Positions 1 through 6,533 of a stretch of 12,431 nucleotides of DNA are shown in pieces. The translations under genes were made by a program, and so were the position numbers. Below the pieces are notes generated by a model. The model did no database searches. It saw nothing but the letters and a program-made list of their open reading frames with translations, and was not told the DNA's origin. Positions within the stretch are counted from its first letter, which is position 1. Each line of letters opens with the position of its first letter. The DNA is from Bdellovibrionales bacterium (GTDB lineage Bacteria > Bdellovibrionota > Bdellovibrionia > Bdellovibrionales > Bdellovibrionaceae): NCBI GenBank assembly GCA_027320785.1, contig DAHVKR010000009.1, positions 1 through 12,431 of the forward strand, written 5' to 3'.

Positions 1-31
1 ATTGTGGAGGTCCTAAAATCAGGAGGGGTAT

Positions 32-478
32 ATGAAATCATGGATTTTAAGTTTAGCGCTGACACTGAGTGCAGTTCCGGCGATGGCTTCACTGACTGGC
101 AATTGGATCGGTTGGGGTACTTGGTCTTATCAAAATGAAAATGATGGCGTGAAGTGCGACACCATGCAAATGGCTTGGACCGAGACAGACACCTCATTGG
201 TTCTTGAAAAGGGTTCCTATGACTGTGGCGTTGTGGGCATGGAAATCGATCAAATTAAATGGACTCGCCAAGGGCAAAATATTTTAGATGAGAATCAGAA
301 TGTTGTCGGTCAGTACGATGGCACTGATTTGAAAATGACACTCGCTGGACCGAACCCTACAACTAAAATCAATGTTTCTCTTCATCAAGAAGCCGGGCAT
401 TTTGATTACCGAGAAGTGTGGTACACAGATAAAGAGAAAATCTACATTATCAAAGGTCGACTTTTTAAACATCAGTAG
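32..478 (+). CDS. Small secreted protein of unknown function
   Basis: The 148-residue product starts with a clear signal peptide: Lys2, a hydrophobic core (about residues 4-16) and an AMA cleavage motif ending near residue 19, so it is probably exported to the periplasm or beyond. The mature part (about 129 residues) opens with a Gly/Trp-rich stretch (GNWIGWGTWSY) and alternates short hydrophobic and polar segments, which suggests a small beta-sheet or barrel fold. It has two cysteines (Cys42 and Cys65), which could form one disulfide in the periplasm. The start is supported by a very strong Shine-Dalgarno sequence (AGGAGG at 21-26, five bases before ATG). It lies alone on the plus strand, facing the topoisomerase genes, and ends 10 bases before a strong terminator. 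I do not recognise the family. The lipocalin-like appearance of the N-terminal GNW motif is only an impression. Confidence 0.85.
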   Translation: MKSWILSLALTLSAVPAMASLTGNWIGWGTWSYQNENDGVKCDTMQMAWTETDTSLVLEKGSYDCGVVGMEIDQIKWTRQGQNILDENQNVVGQYDGTDLKMTLAGPNPTTKINVSLHQEAGHFDYREVWYTDKEKIYIIKGRLFKHQ

Positions 479-487
479 CATCGCTAC

Positions 488-531
488 CGTGGCTCCCGAG
501 ATTTAGATATAGGAGCCACGTTTGATTTTTT
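488..531 (+). terminator. Intrinsic terminator of the secreted-protein gene
   Basis: A perfect 9-bp stem (CGTGGCTCC at 488-496 pairing with GGAGCCACG at 512-520) with a 15-base loop is followed by TTTGATTTTTT (521-531). This is a classic rho-independent terminator for the plus-strand gene. The right arm lies inside the final codons of the opposing top6A gene and the loop holds that gene's stop codon. On the minus strand the same hairpin has no U-tract after it, so it should act mainly in the plus direction. Confidence 0.9.
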
Positions 532-1678
532 CCAGAATGATCTTCTCTGTTTTAATGGGATCTTTTGGATCCACTGAGAAATAACTTTGTTGTTCGCAAC
601 GAATCTTCTCCTTCAGCAACCAACGACAGATATCAGCCACTCCTTTATTCTTCTTATCTAAGAAGAAGGGATCGTTTTCTAAGGCATCCTTGGCTTTTTT
701 CAAGGCTCGGGCCTCTACCGGATCTGATTCTTTCACCTTATAAAAAGGTAAATCATAGCGTTTCACATCATCAGGAAGCACCCCCAAGAATTTCACCTCA
801 GGAGCCGAAAAGTCAGCATTACGAATCAATGAAGAGGCCGAGCCTGCCTTCAAGGTTCTAAAAATATTCTGCATGGTGTAGGCATCCAAATCTCCGAAGA
901 AGTACATAGGAACAGCTAGCTCTTCTTGAATTAATCGACACCATCCCCGTACCGCATTGGAAGGAACCCCTCCTGCTCCCATCAAAATACAATTATTTCG
1001 ACGAGTAAATCCCATGGTGACCAGGGTGTTGGCTGTTGATTCAGATTCCACAATGAGACAAAAATCAATTTTCTTCTTAGCTTTCAGCTTCAAAGCTTGA
1101 GGTTTATTCTTCGGCATAAAGGGAGCTGTTCCCAATGTGGAAAGATCAACAGTCGCTTTTTCACCACCAGGCAAAGTTTCTGTCACAACTAGCTGCTGGG
1201 AATATGTCTGTCCGCCCTTATCATTGGCGAAACAGTTGAGTTCTTCCCGGTAAACACGAAGCATATCGCAAACAAAATCGATAATAGAGTCCGATTCGTT
1301 TTGATCTTCAAAATCCAAAGGCTTATAGCGAGAATCACCCTTAATAAGACCCTTACAGATATAGTAAAGCTCCCTTTTTGAGTTCACCGCACCGATTTCG
1401 AGATTGCGCAGTAGAATTTCTAGAATAAAAACAACCCGCGCCAGCTTTTGTACCGATGAAACGTTGAGCTCTGTACGCACGACCTTATCACCCGGGGTCA
1501 AGTAGCCCACCTTCGGATTATAAAAAGAGTTATCTAAAGTCGTTTTCACTGCTTCCAAATAAGGACGTTTGGAGTTTTCCAAATCTTTCAACATTCTCTC
1601 CGCTAAGTTTTTAGCTTCCTTTGGAATGTTGATTTTGAGATCACGAACTTTTAAAAGTCCACCCGTATGCTGTGCCAT
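503..1678 (-). CDS. top6A: DNA topoisomerase VI subunit A (Spo11-like)
   Basis: This is the DNA-cleaving subunit of a type IIB topoisomerase, 391 residues from the chosen start, a normal length for the family. The 5Y-CAP domain carries the signature RELYYIC; by alignment from memory with archaeal Top6A and Spo11, the second Tyr (residue 106) is the catalytic one that attaches to the DNA 5' end. The Toprim domain follows, with Mg-binding residues Glu211 (IVESES) and Asp263/Asp265 (GDLDAYT), and the family-typical ILMGAGGVPSNAVR segment between them. The start is taken as ATG at 1678, because AAGG lies seven bases before it; a GTG two codons upstream (1684) lies only one base after that site. 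It begins 30 bases after top6B ends and is surely cotranscribed with it. Its 3' end encodes one arm of the opposing gene's terminator. Identification is firm; which topological task it does in a cell that presumably also has gyrase is unknown. Confidence 0.95.
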   Translation of the reverse strand: MAQHTGGLLKVRDLKINIPKEAKNLAERMLKDLENSKRPYLEAVKTTLDNSFYNPKVGYLTPGDKVVRTELNVSSVQKLARVVFILEILLRNLEIGAVNSKRELYYICKGLIKGDSRYKPLDFEDQNESDSIIDFVCDMLRVYREELNCFANDKGGQTYSQQLVVTETLPGGEKATVDLSTLGTAPFMPKNKPQALKLKAKKKIDFCLIVESESTANTLVTMGFTRRNNCILMGAGGVPSNAVRGWCRLIQEELAVPMYFFGDLDAYTMQNIFRTLKAGSASSLIRNADFSAPEVKFLGVLPDDVKRYDLPFYKVKESDPVEARALKKAKDALENDPFFLDKKNKGVADICRWLLKEKIRCEQQSYFSVDPKDPIKTEKIILEKIKRGSYI

Positions 1679-1708
1679 ATTCACACCTTATTCAAATAGG
1701 ATTCAAAA

Positions 1709-3508
1709 TTACTTTTTTGCTCGAGTTTCAGCTGAGCGTTTCTTTTTTTTCAGGCTAGCAGGAGGAGCTGCTTTCCCCGTTCCTTGAGGAGGGGGAGCCT
1801 TTTTCGTTGTACTTTGAGTTGGAATCTCATCAACGCTTGAGGTGTCCTCCTCTTCCCCTTCACTACCATCTTCTCCCATAATTTTTCTCTGCTTAGCTCG
1901 CATGGCTGATAGTTTTTGAGTGGCTTCTTCAAGTTCGCTTATAGCCGCCTTCGAGTCCCGACCCAAAATCTTATTCAATCCCTCTTCTGCTTTTTTCTTA
2001 CGGGCCTCACTGGCTCCGACAATAGTTGCTAATTTCTCGACAAGAATAGGACCGAACTGCTCGATATGAGCTAGTTTTCTTTCTAAATCAGCTTCTTTAT
2101 TCTCTTTTTTAATGTGTCGAGAAAGTTTTTGCCCAGCCTGAATAAGTGCCAAACGAATTTCAGCCACTAATTCTTCAGAAGCATCAATAGTTTCCTTAGA
2201 GGCATTTTTAAACTTAATAAAAGGAGAAACCATAGAGACGGCAAAAACATAAGGACCTAATGGAAGAGAGTTCTTGGGTTGTTGCAAGCCGTAGGACTTC
2301 CAATTGACCGACTCAATGGCCCAAGTAATGGCACATCCTGATTTATCAAACTGCAAAGGAACTCGATTCGCAAATCGAAGCAACTGCACAGGGCTTTCAG
2401 CCTCTGTGTTACGGTTTTTAAAACGAGCCAAGGCCACTTCTACAACAACTGGTTTAAAGTCACAAATACGTGGTTTTCGAGTCACGACCGAGAAAAAGTC
2501 GACTTCACCTAAACGCCCAATAGACTTCGACAAGGCTTCCTCTCCCACTGTCAAAACAGATCGAGTTGAAGGTGCCATCAGCTCTGTATTCTGAACAGCA
2601 GAAAAAACCTTCTTAAAATCCTCTTGGCTAATACTTGTAATGGGTTTTTCCAAAAGGTTTTTGGGAAGTCCATTTTTAACAAATTGATTAATCGAGTCTT
2701 CACTTATTCGTGAAAACCCGGTTCGCAAAAATTTTCGAAGAGTGACCTTTCCAAATAAAGTGGCATGAGTAATAAACTCACCCAATTTAAAGGTATGAGG
2801 ATGAGGTAACGTCGAATCCGGAACCTGTGGAACTACCGTCGAAACTCGCTCCACCGTAACCTTTTCATTGTCTCCTAATTTATAGGAAACGGAAACATGG
2901 GGATTCAGAAGAATCGTCCCCTCCATATAGGTCACTAAACCACCATCGCCATTCAACTGAATGCGACCGTCCATCACAAACTCGACACGTACGCCATGGG
3001 GTTTATTCCAATCGATGGTTTCACGATTTTTAAGAGCTCCAATGTTGGATTTAATATCCACATCCACTTGAGCCCTCACCGCCTTGCGCATATTTTTTGT
3101 TTTGGAAGTAACCAAGACACCTTTGGCATTGGTCATCTGCGCCCATGTTGTCGCGGCACTAATTCCAATCCCTTGCTGTCCTCGAGAACATTTCCCTCGA
3201 CCAAATTTGGAAGAGGCCAAATACTCACCATAAACTTTTGCTAAATCTTTTTCTTCAATCCCAGGTCCATTATCTTCGACAATCACCTTTACCAAATCTG
3301 TGTTTCGAGACGATCCTGTCCCCACCTTTTTGATCTCAACATAGAGATCCGGTAGAATATCAGCCTCTTCACAGGCATCCAATGAGTTATCGACGGCCTC
3401 TTTGAGGGTGGTTAAAACAGCTTTTGTGGGCGAAGAAAATCCCACTTGCTGAAGATTCTTGGCAAAATACTCTGCTGTACTACTTTTTGTGATTTCATTA
3501 CGAGCCAT
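1709..3508 (-). CDS. top6B: DNA topoisomerase VI subunit B (GHKL ATPase)
   Basis: This is the ATP-binding, strand-gating subunit of topoisomerase VI (599 residues). The GHKL fold is complete: N-box KEAVDNSLDA (Glu37, Asn41), G1 VEDNGPGI (Asp79) and G2 SRGQQGIGIS (residues 108-117). After it come an H2TH-like region (about 256-300) and a transducer domain (about 310-470) with the family segments ANRVPLQFD, WKSYGL and SKETID; a conserved lysine in this last region is the likely ATP-sensing residue. A predicted helical segment (about 470-540) leads to a tail unlike typical archaeal forms: an acidic stretch (about 546-560), then a Lys/Pro/Ala-rich basic end, probably disordered. No Shine-Dalgarno sequence is visible before the ATG. 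The gene lies 89 bases downstream of an HNH gene on the same strand and immediately upstream of top6A, with which it should form an A2B2 complex. Confidence 0.95.
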   Translation of the reverse strand: MARNEITKSSTAEYFAKNLQQVGFSSPTKAVLTTLKEAVDNSLDACEEADILPDLYVEIKKVGTGSSRNTDLVKVIVEDNGPGIEEKDLAKVYGEYLASSKFGRGKCSRGQQGIGISAATTWAQMTNAKGVLVTSKTKNMRKAVRAQVDVDIKSNIGALKNRETIDWNKPHGVRVEFVMDGRIQLNGDGGLVTYMEGTILLNPHVSVSYKLGDNEKVTVERVSTVVPQVPDSTLPHPHTFKLGEFITHATLFGKVTLRKFLRTGFSRISEDSINQFVKNGLPKNLLEKPITSISQEDFKKVFSAVQNTELMAPSTRSVLTVGEEALSKSIGRLGEVDFFSVVTRKPRICDFKPVVVEVALARFKNRNTEAESPVQLLRFANRVPLQFDKSGCAITWAIESVNWKSYGLQQPKNSLPLGPYVFAVSMVSPFIKFKNASKETIDASEELVAEIRLALIQAGQKLSRHIKKENKEADLERKLAHIEQFGPILVEKLATIVGASEARKKKAEEGLNKILGRDSKAAISELEEATQKLSAMRAKQRKIMGEDGSEGEEEDTSSVDEIPTQSTTKKAPPPQGTGKAAPPASLKKKKRSAETRAKK

Positions 3509-3597
3509 AAAACACAGTTAAGGGGAAAAGTACTCACAAGCGCAAGCACTTTGGCCTTAATCCATTGTGTCATGAGAAGGTTTTGCTTTTTTTGTAA

Positions 3598-3906
3598 TCA
3601 CTTCTTTTCAGAAGATGGATCTTTTAATTCCTCTAAGGCTATCTCCGCCCGCGTCTTATAACCCTTTTTTGTATTGCACTCTTTGCAACTGGGTACGCAG
3701 TTTTTCTTATCACTTTTTCCACCACGAGCGATGGGAATCAAATGATCCATGGTGAGTTCGCTCGGCTTAAATTTTTTTTGGCAATGGTAGCAAATGCCGC
3801 GCCCCAACTGCCCCTTCCACCAGGCTGACGCCCTGAGCTCACGCGCCTTGGCTTTTTCTTTTTTTTTGTGAGCCTCCGAAGCTGGAGCAAAATAATGGTC
3901 TACCAT
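3598..3906 (-). CDS. HNH endonuclease family protein
   Basis: A 102-residue protein with a textbook HNH/zinc-ribbon core: Cys39-x2-Cys42, then Asp54-His55 (MDHLIP), Gly62-Gly63, Asn69, and Cys74-x2-Cys77-Asn78. The DH pair and the downstream Asn are the usual catalytic and metal-binding positions, and the four cysteines should hold a structural zinc. The N-terminal 30 residues are Lys/Glu/Ala-rich and helical. The start is placed at ATG 3906 because AAGGG lies about seven bases upstream; an in-frame TTG at 3945 would add 13 residues but falls within the likely promoter. The gene precedes top6B on the same strand with an 89-base gap and no clear terminator, so cotranscription is possible. Small HNH proteins of this sort occur widely as free-standing nucleases, so a link to the topoisomerase is only suggested by position. 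Confidence 0.9.
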   Translation of the reverse strand: MVDHYFAPASEAHKKKEKAKARELRASAWWKGQLGRGICYHCQKKFKPSELTMDHLIPIARGGKSDKKNCVPSCKECNTKKGYKTRAEIALEELKDPSSEKK

Positions 3907-3916
3907 ATGAGCCCTT

Positions 3917-3945
3917 GATATAAGTTTGTTCTCACTTCTTAGCAA
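3917..3945 (-). promoter_or_regulatory. Candidate promoter of the HNH gene
   Basis: Read on the minus strand there is TTGCTA (3945-3940), a 17-base spacer and TATATC (3922-3917), ten bases before the HNH start codon. The predicted transcript start would lie only a few bases before ATG. The match is by eye against the sigma-70 consensus and the region is generally AT-rich, so the call is tentative. Confidence 0.3.
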
Positions 3946-4108
3946 TCTTAATTTAAACTGTAGAACTTTTACCTATGTCGAAAACGATTTAATCACTGTC
4001 TAAACTCTCGACTTTAAAACACCGATGAGCTGCTTGATAAAGCACAAAGAAAGAGACTCAACCTTGGTTTCTTCTTTGCACTTTACAATTCCCACGGGAG
4101 GTCCCAAG

Positions 4109-4327
4109 GTGAAACACATTCAGGATAAAAATGACTGGTTCTACGAGCTGCGTCCTCATGGTTGTATTGTATTGGGTATTGTGGGTTTTTTCTCTCGAGG
4201 TCTCATTGGTGGCTATACAGGACTAGCCCTATTAGCCTACGCCAGCAGCCTGACTCTTATTGCCATGGGATTCTATATCTTTTCCATGCGACGAAATTAT
4301 CGAAAATCCATGACCTGGATGAAATAA
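4109..4327 (+). CDS. Small membrane protein, two predicted TM segments
   Basis: From the GTG at 4109 the product is 72 residues: a short charged N-terminus, two hydrophobic segments (about residues 18-34 and 39-60) and a basic C-terminus (MRRNYRKSMTWMK). By the positive-inside rule the C-terminal end should be cytoplasmic. The start was chosen because GGGAGGT (4096-4102) sits six bases before the GTG, a near-perfect Shine-Dalgarno site. An in-frame ATG at 4025 would add 28 polar residues that look non-coding, but it cannot be ruled out. The gene diverges from the HNH gene and is closed by its own terminator 25 bases downstream. I do not recognise the family. Confidence 0.65.
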   Translation: MKHIQDKNDWFYELRPHGCIVLGIVGFFSRGLIGGYTGLALLAYASSLTLIAMGFYIFSMRRNYRKSMTWMK

Positions 4328-4352
4328 AGCTTCATTTTTTTCTCTTTTTGAG

Positions 4353-4375
4353 ACGGCCCGAATGGGTCGTTTTAA
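4353..4375 (+). terminator. Intrinsic terminator after the small membrane protein gene
   Basis: ACGGCCC (4353-4359) pairs with GGGTCGT (4364-4370) through seven base pairs including one G-T wobble. The loop is four bases (GAAT), and the stem is followed directly by TTTAATT. It separates the small membrane protein gene from the cNMP-binding protein gene. Confidence 0.75.
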
Positions 4376-4436
4376 TTAAGAAACAGGGTCTTTTCTCCGA
4401 TGAGACATTAAAGTTCCAATCGGAGGCAGATCCCAT

Positions 4437-5591
4437 ATGTCATCATTACAAAAAACCTATAAACGCGGTGATGTGATCTACAAAGAAGGCGACAAAATCA
4501 CCCACGTGATTTTTGTCCAATCTGGATCTGTTCAGCAAACCTTGCTTCGAAATAAAAAGAAAGTGGAGCTCATGACCTGCGGAGCTAATAGCGTTTTGGG
4601 CGAGTCAGGTCTTGCCGGGGCTCCTGCTCATAATATTTCGGCTATTGCTATTCAAGAAACTAAAACCCTTGAAGTCCCACTGGATACATTCAAAACTCAA
4701 ATTGAAGCAGCTCCTCAGTTTCTTAAAATTCTGATCAAAAGTTTTGGAGAACGTTTACATAAGGCCATGCAAGAGATTCGCTCATTCAAAATGGCACAGG
4801 ACTCAACCCCCTGCCCCGATGAAAACGTACCTCAAGTTTTTGGCGCTATCTTCTTTTCCGTCCTCCACAAAGGTGTGAAACAAAAGGATGGAGTATCTTA
4901 TGAAATAGATTGGTTTGTCTTTCGCCAATACTGTCAACGCGTACTCGGGCAATCACTCAAGCGAGTTGAGAGTGCTGTAGATATTCTGGTGAAAATGCAA
5001 CTCGCTCAGTATATTATGGGTAAACCTCCCGAAGACCCTGATGGGCCTGATCAAAAAATGGGAGCGCTCTTCTTTGATATTCAGCCCATCGAGGCGTTCT
5101 TTGAGTTTTTTCAATACTATTACTACAAACCTGGAAAATCTGATCTCCTTAAAGTGGAAGATTCTGCCACGCAGATTGTTCAACTGATGTTAAAATGTGT
5201 TGAAGGTGTGGAGCCCGATCGATTTGGTACGGTCAGTATTGAATACGCCGCTTTTGCTGAAAAAATGCAAGAAGAGTTGGGAGTTAAACTTTTGGCTGAC
5301 CACTTTATTCGCCTTGAAAACAAAGGTGTTTTCAGCAAGCGTCGCACGACAGGGGATAAGGTTTATATCGACTTCGATTTACGTGAATATAAAAACATCC
5401 TCTACTCTTGGAAGTTTATCCGCGAAATCAATAAATGGAATGAGCGTGGCTTCGTCGATCTTGATGAAAAAGAAGAAGTTCGCAAAAAGAAAACAGACGG
5501 GCCCACTTGTCCTCAATGCGGAACCCCTTACCAGGCCGATCAAAAGTTTTGTGGAGAATGCGGGCAAAATCTGGTGGCTAAAGCCAGCTAG
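4437..5591 (+). CDS. Cyclic-nucleotide-binding-fold protein with C-terminal zinc ribbon
   Basis: The 384-residue product begins with a Crp-type cNMP-binding beta-roll (about residues 5-110): RGDVIYKEGD, the IFVQSGSV strand pair, LGESGLAG at the phosphate-binding cassette, and a closing helix. The arginine that normally contacts the cyclic phosphate seems to be missing (AHNISAIA where pRsAtv is usual), so it may bind another ligand or none. No standard Crp helix-turn-helix is obvious. The middle (about 130-340) holds two stretches that could be winged-helix-like (about 130-200 and 230-320). The end is a four-Cys zinc ribbon, Cys358-x2-Cys361 and Cys372-x2-Cys375. A signal peptide is absent, so it is cytoplasmic. 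GGAGG (4422-4426) lies ten bases before ATG. The flavin reductase gene follows 58 bases later but may have its own promoter. The target is unknown. Confidence 0.85.
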   Translation: MSSLQKTYKRGDVIYKEGDKITHVIFVQSGSVQQTLLRNKKKVELMTCGANSVLGESGLAGAPAHNISAIAIQETKTLEVPLDTFKTQIEAAPQFLKILIKSFGERLHKAMQEIRSFKMAQDSTPCPDENVPQVFGAIFFSVLHKGVKQKDGVSYEIDWFVFRQYCQRVLGQSLKRVESAVDILVKMQLAQYIMGKPPEDPDGPDQKMGALFFDIQPIEAFFEFFQYYYYKPGKSDLLKVEDSATQIVQLMLKCVEGVEPDRFGTVSIEYAAFAEKMQEELGVKLLADHFIRLENKGVFSKRRTTGDKVYIDFDLREYKNILYSWKFIREINKWNERGFVDLDEKEEVRKKKTDGPTCPQCGTPYQADQKFCGECGQNLVAKAS

Positions 5592-5612
5592 TCGCTTTCT
5601 TGACTAGAGAAT

Positions 5613-5642
5613 TTGACAGGTCCTGCCTTCACTGCCTAATCT
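5613..5642 (+). promoter_or_regulatory. Candidate promoter of the FMN reductase gene, nearly leaderless
   Basis: A perfect -35 hexamer TTGACA (5613-5618) is followed after 18 bases by TAATCT (5637-5642), or after 16 bases by CCTAAT (5635-5640). The next gene's ATG is at 5650, so the predicted transcript would begin within about three bases of the start codon. A 6-bp inverted repeat (CTAGTC 5588-5593, GACTAG 5602-5607) lies just upstream, at the end of the preceding gene; it lacks a U-tract and could be an operator or chance. Confidence 0.45.
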
Positions 5643-5649
5643 AGGCGGC

Positions 5650-6234
5650 ATGAAACAAATTATTGTCGGAACCCACCGACCTGATTCAAATTCAAAAAAA
5701 GTAGCTCTCTTCGTTCAAAAACTCTATGAAGAAAAGGGCGAAAAAGTGGGGATTATTGATCTCGCCCAAATTGACATCGAACAATCCCATGGTGGACATT
5801 TTGGAGGAAAAGCCCCTCTTCCTGCTAAACTCAAAGCGGCCATCGACACTATTGCCACTAGCGAAGGTTTAATTCTGATCATCCCTGAATACAATGGCTC
5901 CATGCCCGGCGTTCTCAAATCCTTTATTGATTATTGGAAATATCCTGAAAGCTTTGAAGGGCGCCCCGTCGCCTTCATTGGCCTCGGCGGCATGTGGGGA
6001 GGACTTCGCCCTGTTGAACATATGATGCAAGTCATGAGCTACCGAAATGCTTACCTCTTCCCTATTCGAGTTTTTATGCAAAATGTTTGGAAGATCGTAA
6101 CGGCTGAAGGAAACATTGAAGACACCAACGTGGTAACTCTTCTTAAGCAACAAGTGGAAGACTTTCAAAAGTTCTGCAAAGCCCTACAAAGCCAGGGGTT
6201 GGACGCCAACTCTAAGAACTCACAAAGATCTTAA
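5650..6234 (+). CDS. NADPH-dependent FMN reductase family protein
   Basis: A 194-residue flavodoxin-like oxidoreductase of the NADPH-dependent FMN reductase/chromate-reductase group. The N-terminal phosphate-binding loop is GTHRPDSNSKKVA (residues 7-19), where the R-x2-S pattern binds the FMN phosphate. The second family signature is PEYNGSMPGVLKSFIDY (about 79-95), which contacts the isoalloxazine ring; the FIGLGGMWGG stretch (about 109-118) forms the third flavin loop. No signal peptide is present, so it acts in the cytoplasm, transferring electrons from NAD(P)H to free FMN, quinones or similar acceptors; the physiological substrate cannot be read from sequence. It follows the cNMP-fold gene on the same strand, with a likely promoter of its own. 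The ATG has only AGGCGG directly abutting it, too close for a standard ribosome-binding site. Confidence 0.92.
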   Translation: MKQIIVGTHRPDSNSKKVALFVQKLYEEKGEKVGIIDLAQIDIEQSHGGHFGGKAPLPAKLKAAIDTIATSEGLILIIPEYNGSMPGVLKSFIDYWKYPESFEGRPVAFIGLGGMWGGLRPVEHMMQVMSYRNAYLFPIRVFMQNVWKIVTAEGNIEDTNVVTLLKQQVEDFQKFCKALQSQGLDANSKNSQRS

Positions 6235-6533
6235 CCTAACTCAACTCTACACATGCCCAAGGTCCAGGCCTTTTGCGCTGAGATCCTCTCAATTTGAGAA
6301 AAAGACCCTCCCAGCTGATCACAAAATTTATTTTCTTTAAATTATTATCTTTTTGATACATAGTTAATTTATTGAAATTTATATATATTTTCATTTTTTA
6401 TTATTTTTTATGATCACAATAGTGAAAGTTTAATAAGATTTGATAGGATATTCATAAGGCTGAAAACAACATCAAAAAAGCTCAGGGACCGAGCGAGCAT
6501 GGAAGGATCAGCCAAACTGAAAGGATTTAAAAA
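6235..6533 (+). other. AT-rich intergenic region upstream of the lipoprotein cluster
   Basis: About 300 bases without an ORF. The central part (about 6325-6420) is made almost only of A and T, unlike the rest of the window, and has an imperfect palindrome (TGAAA 6373-6377, TTTCA 6389-6393). It is bracketed by two copies of TGATCACAA. TTGATA (6353-6358) lies before several TATA-like stretches, but spacing is ambiguous and no single promoter can be chosen. The last 60 bases are GC-richer, with a small GCTC/GAGC hairpin (6480-6494), and end in the ribosome-binding site GAAAGGA (6519-6525) for the lipoprotein gene. This is the likely control region for the lipoprotein-regulator operon, perhaps with a long leader. 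Confidence 0.6.
6316..6419 (+). repeat. Direct repeat TGATCACAA, two copies flanking the AT-rich block
   Basis: The nonamer TGATCACAA occurs at 6316-6324 and again at 6411-6419, 95 bases apart, both containing the palindrome TGATCA. A TGATCACA also occurs at the start of the regulator gene (about 7469), where it is coding. The two intergenic copies could be operator half-sites, but chance is possible in such sequence. Confidence 0.35.

Noticed and set aside
1..31. TCCT/AGGA pairing that might hide the first gene's ribosome-binding site
   Set aside because: Only four base pairs; too weak to call a regulatory structure.
1679..1684. GTG start at 1684 for Top6A
   Set aside because: The only Shine-Dalgarno-like AAGG is one base before it, but seven bases before the ATG two codons later.
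3907..3945. TTG start at 3945 adding 13 residues to the HNH protein
   Set aside because: No ribosome-binding site precedes it and the TTG forms part of the likely -35 element; ATG 3906 has AAGGG at good spacing.
4162..4476. Plus-strand 104-codon ORF overlapping the small membrane protein and the start of the cNMP-fold gene
   Set aside because: It reads through a strong terminator hairpin (4353-4375) and out of frame with two better supported genes.
6199..6300. Short inverted repeats after the FMN reductase gene (GTTGG/CCAAC, AAGG/CCTT, TCTCA/TGAGA)
   Set aside because: Stems are only four to five pairs with no U-tract, so none is a convincing terminator.
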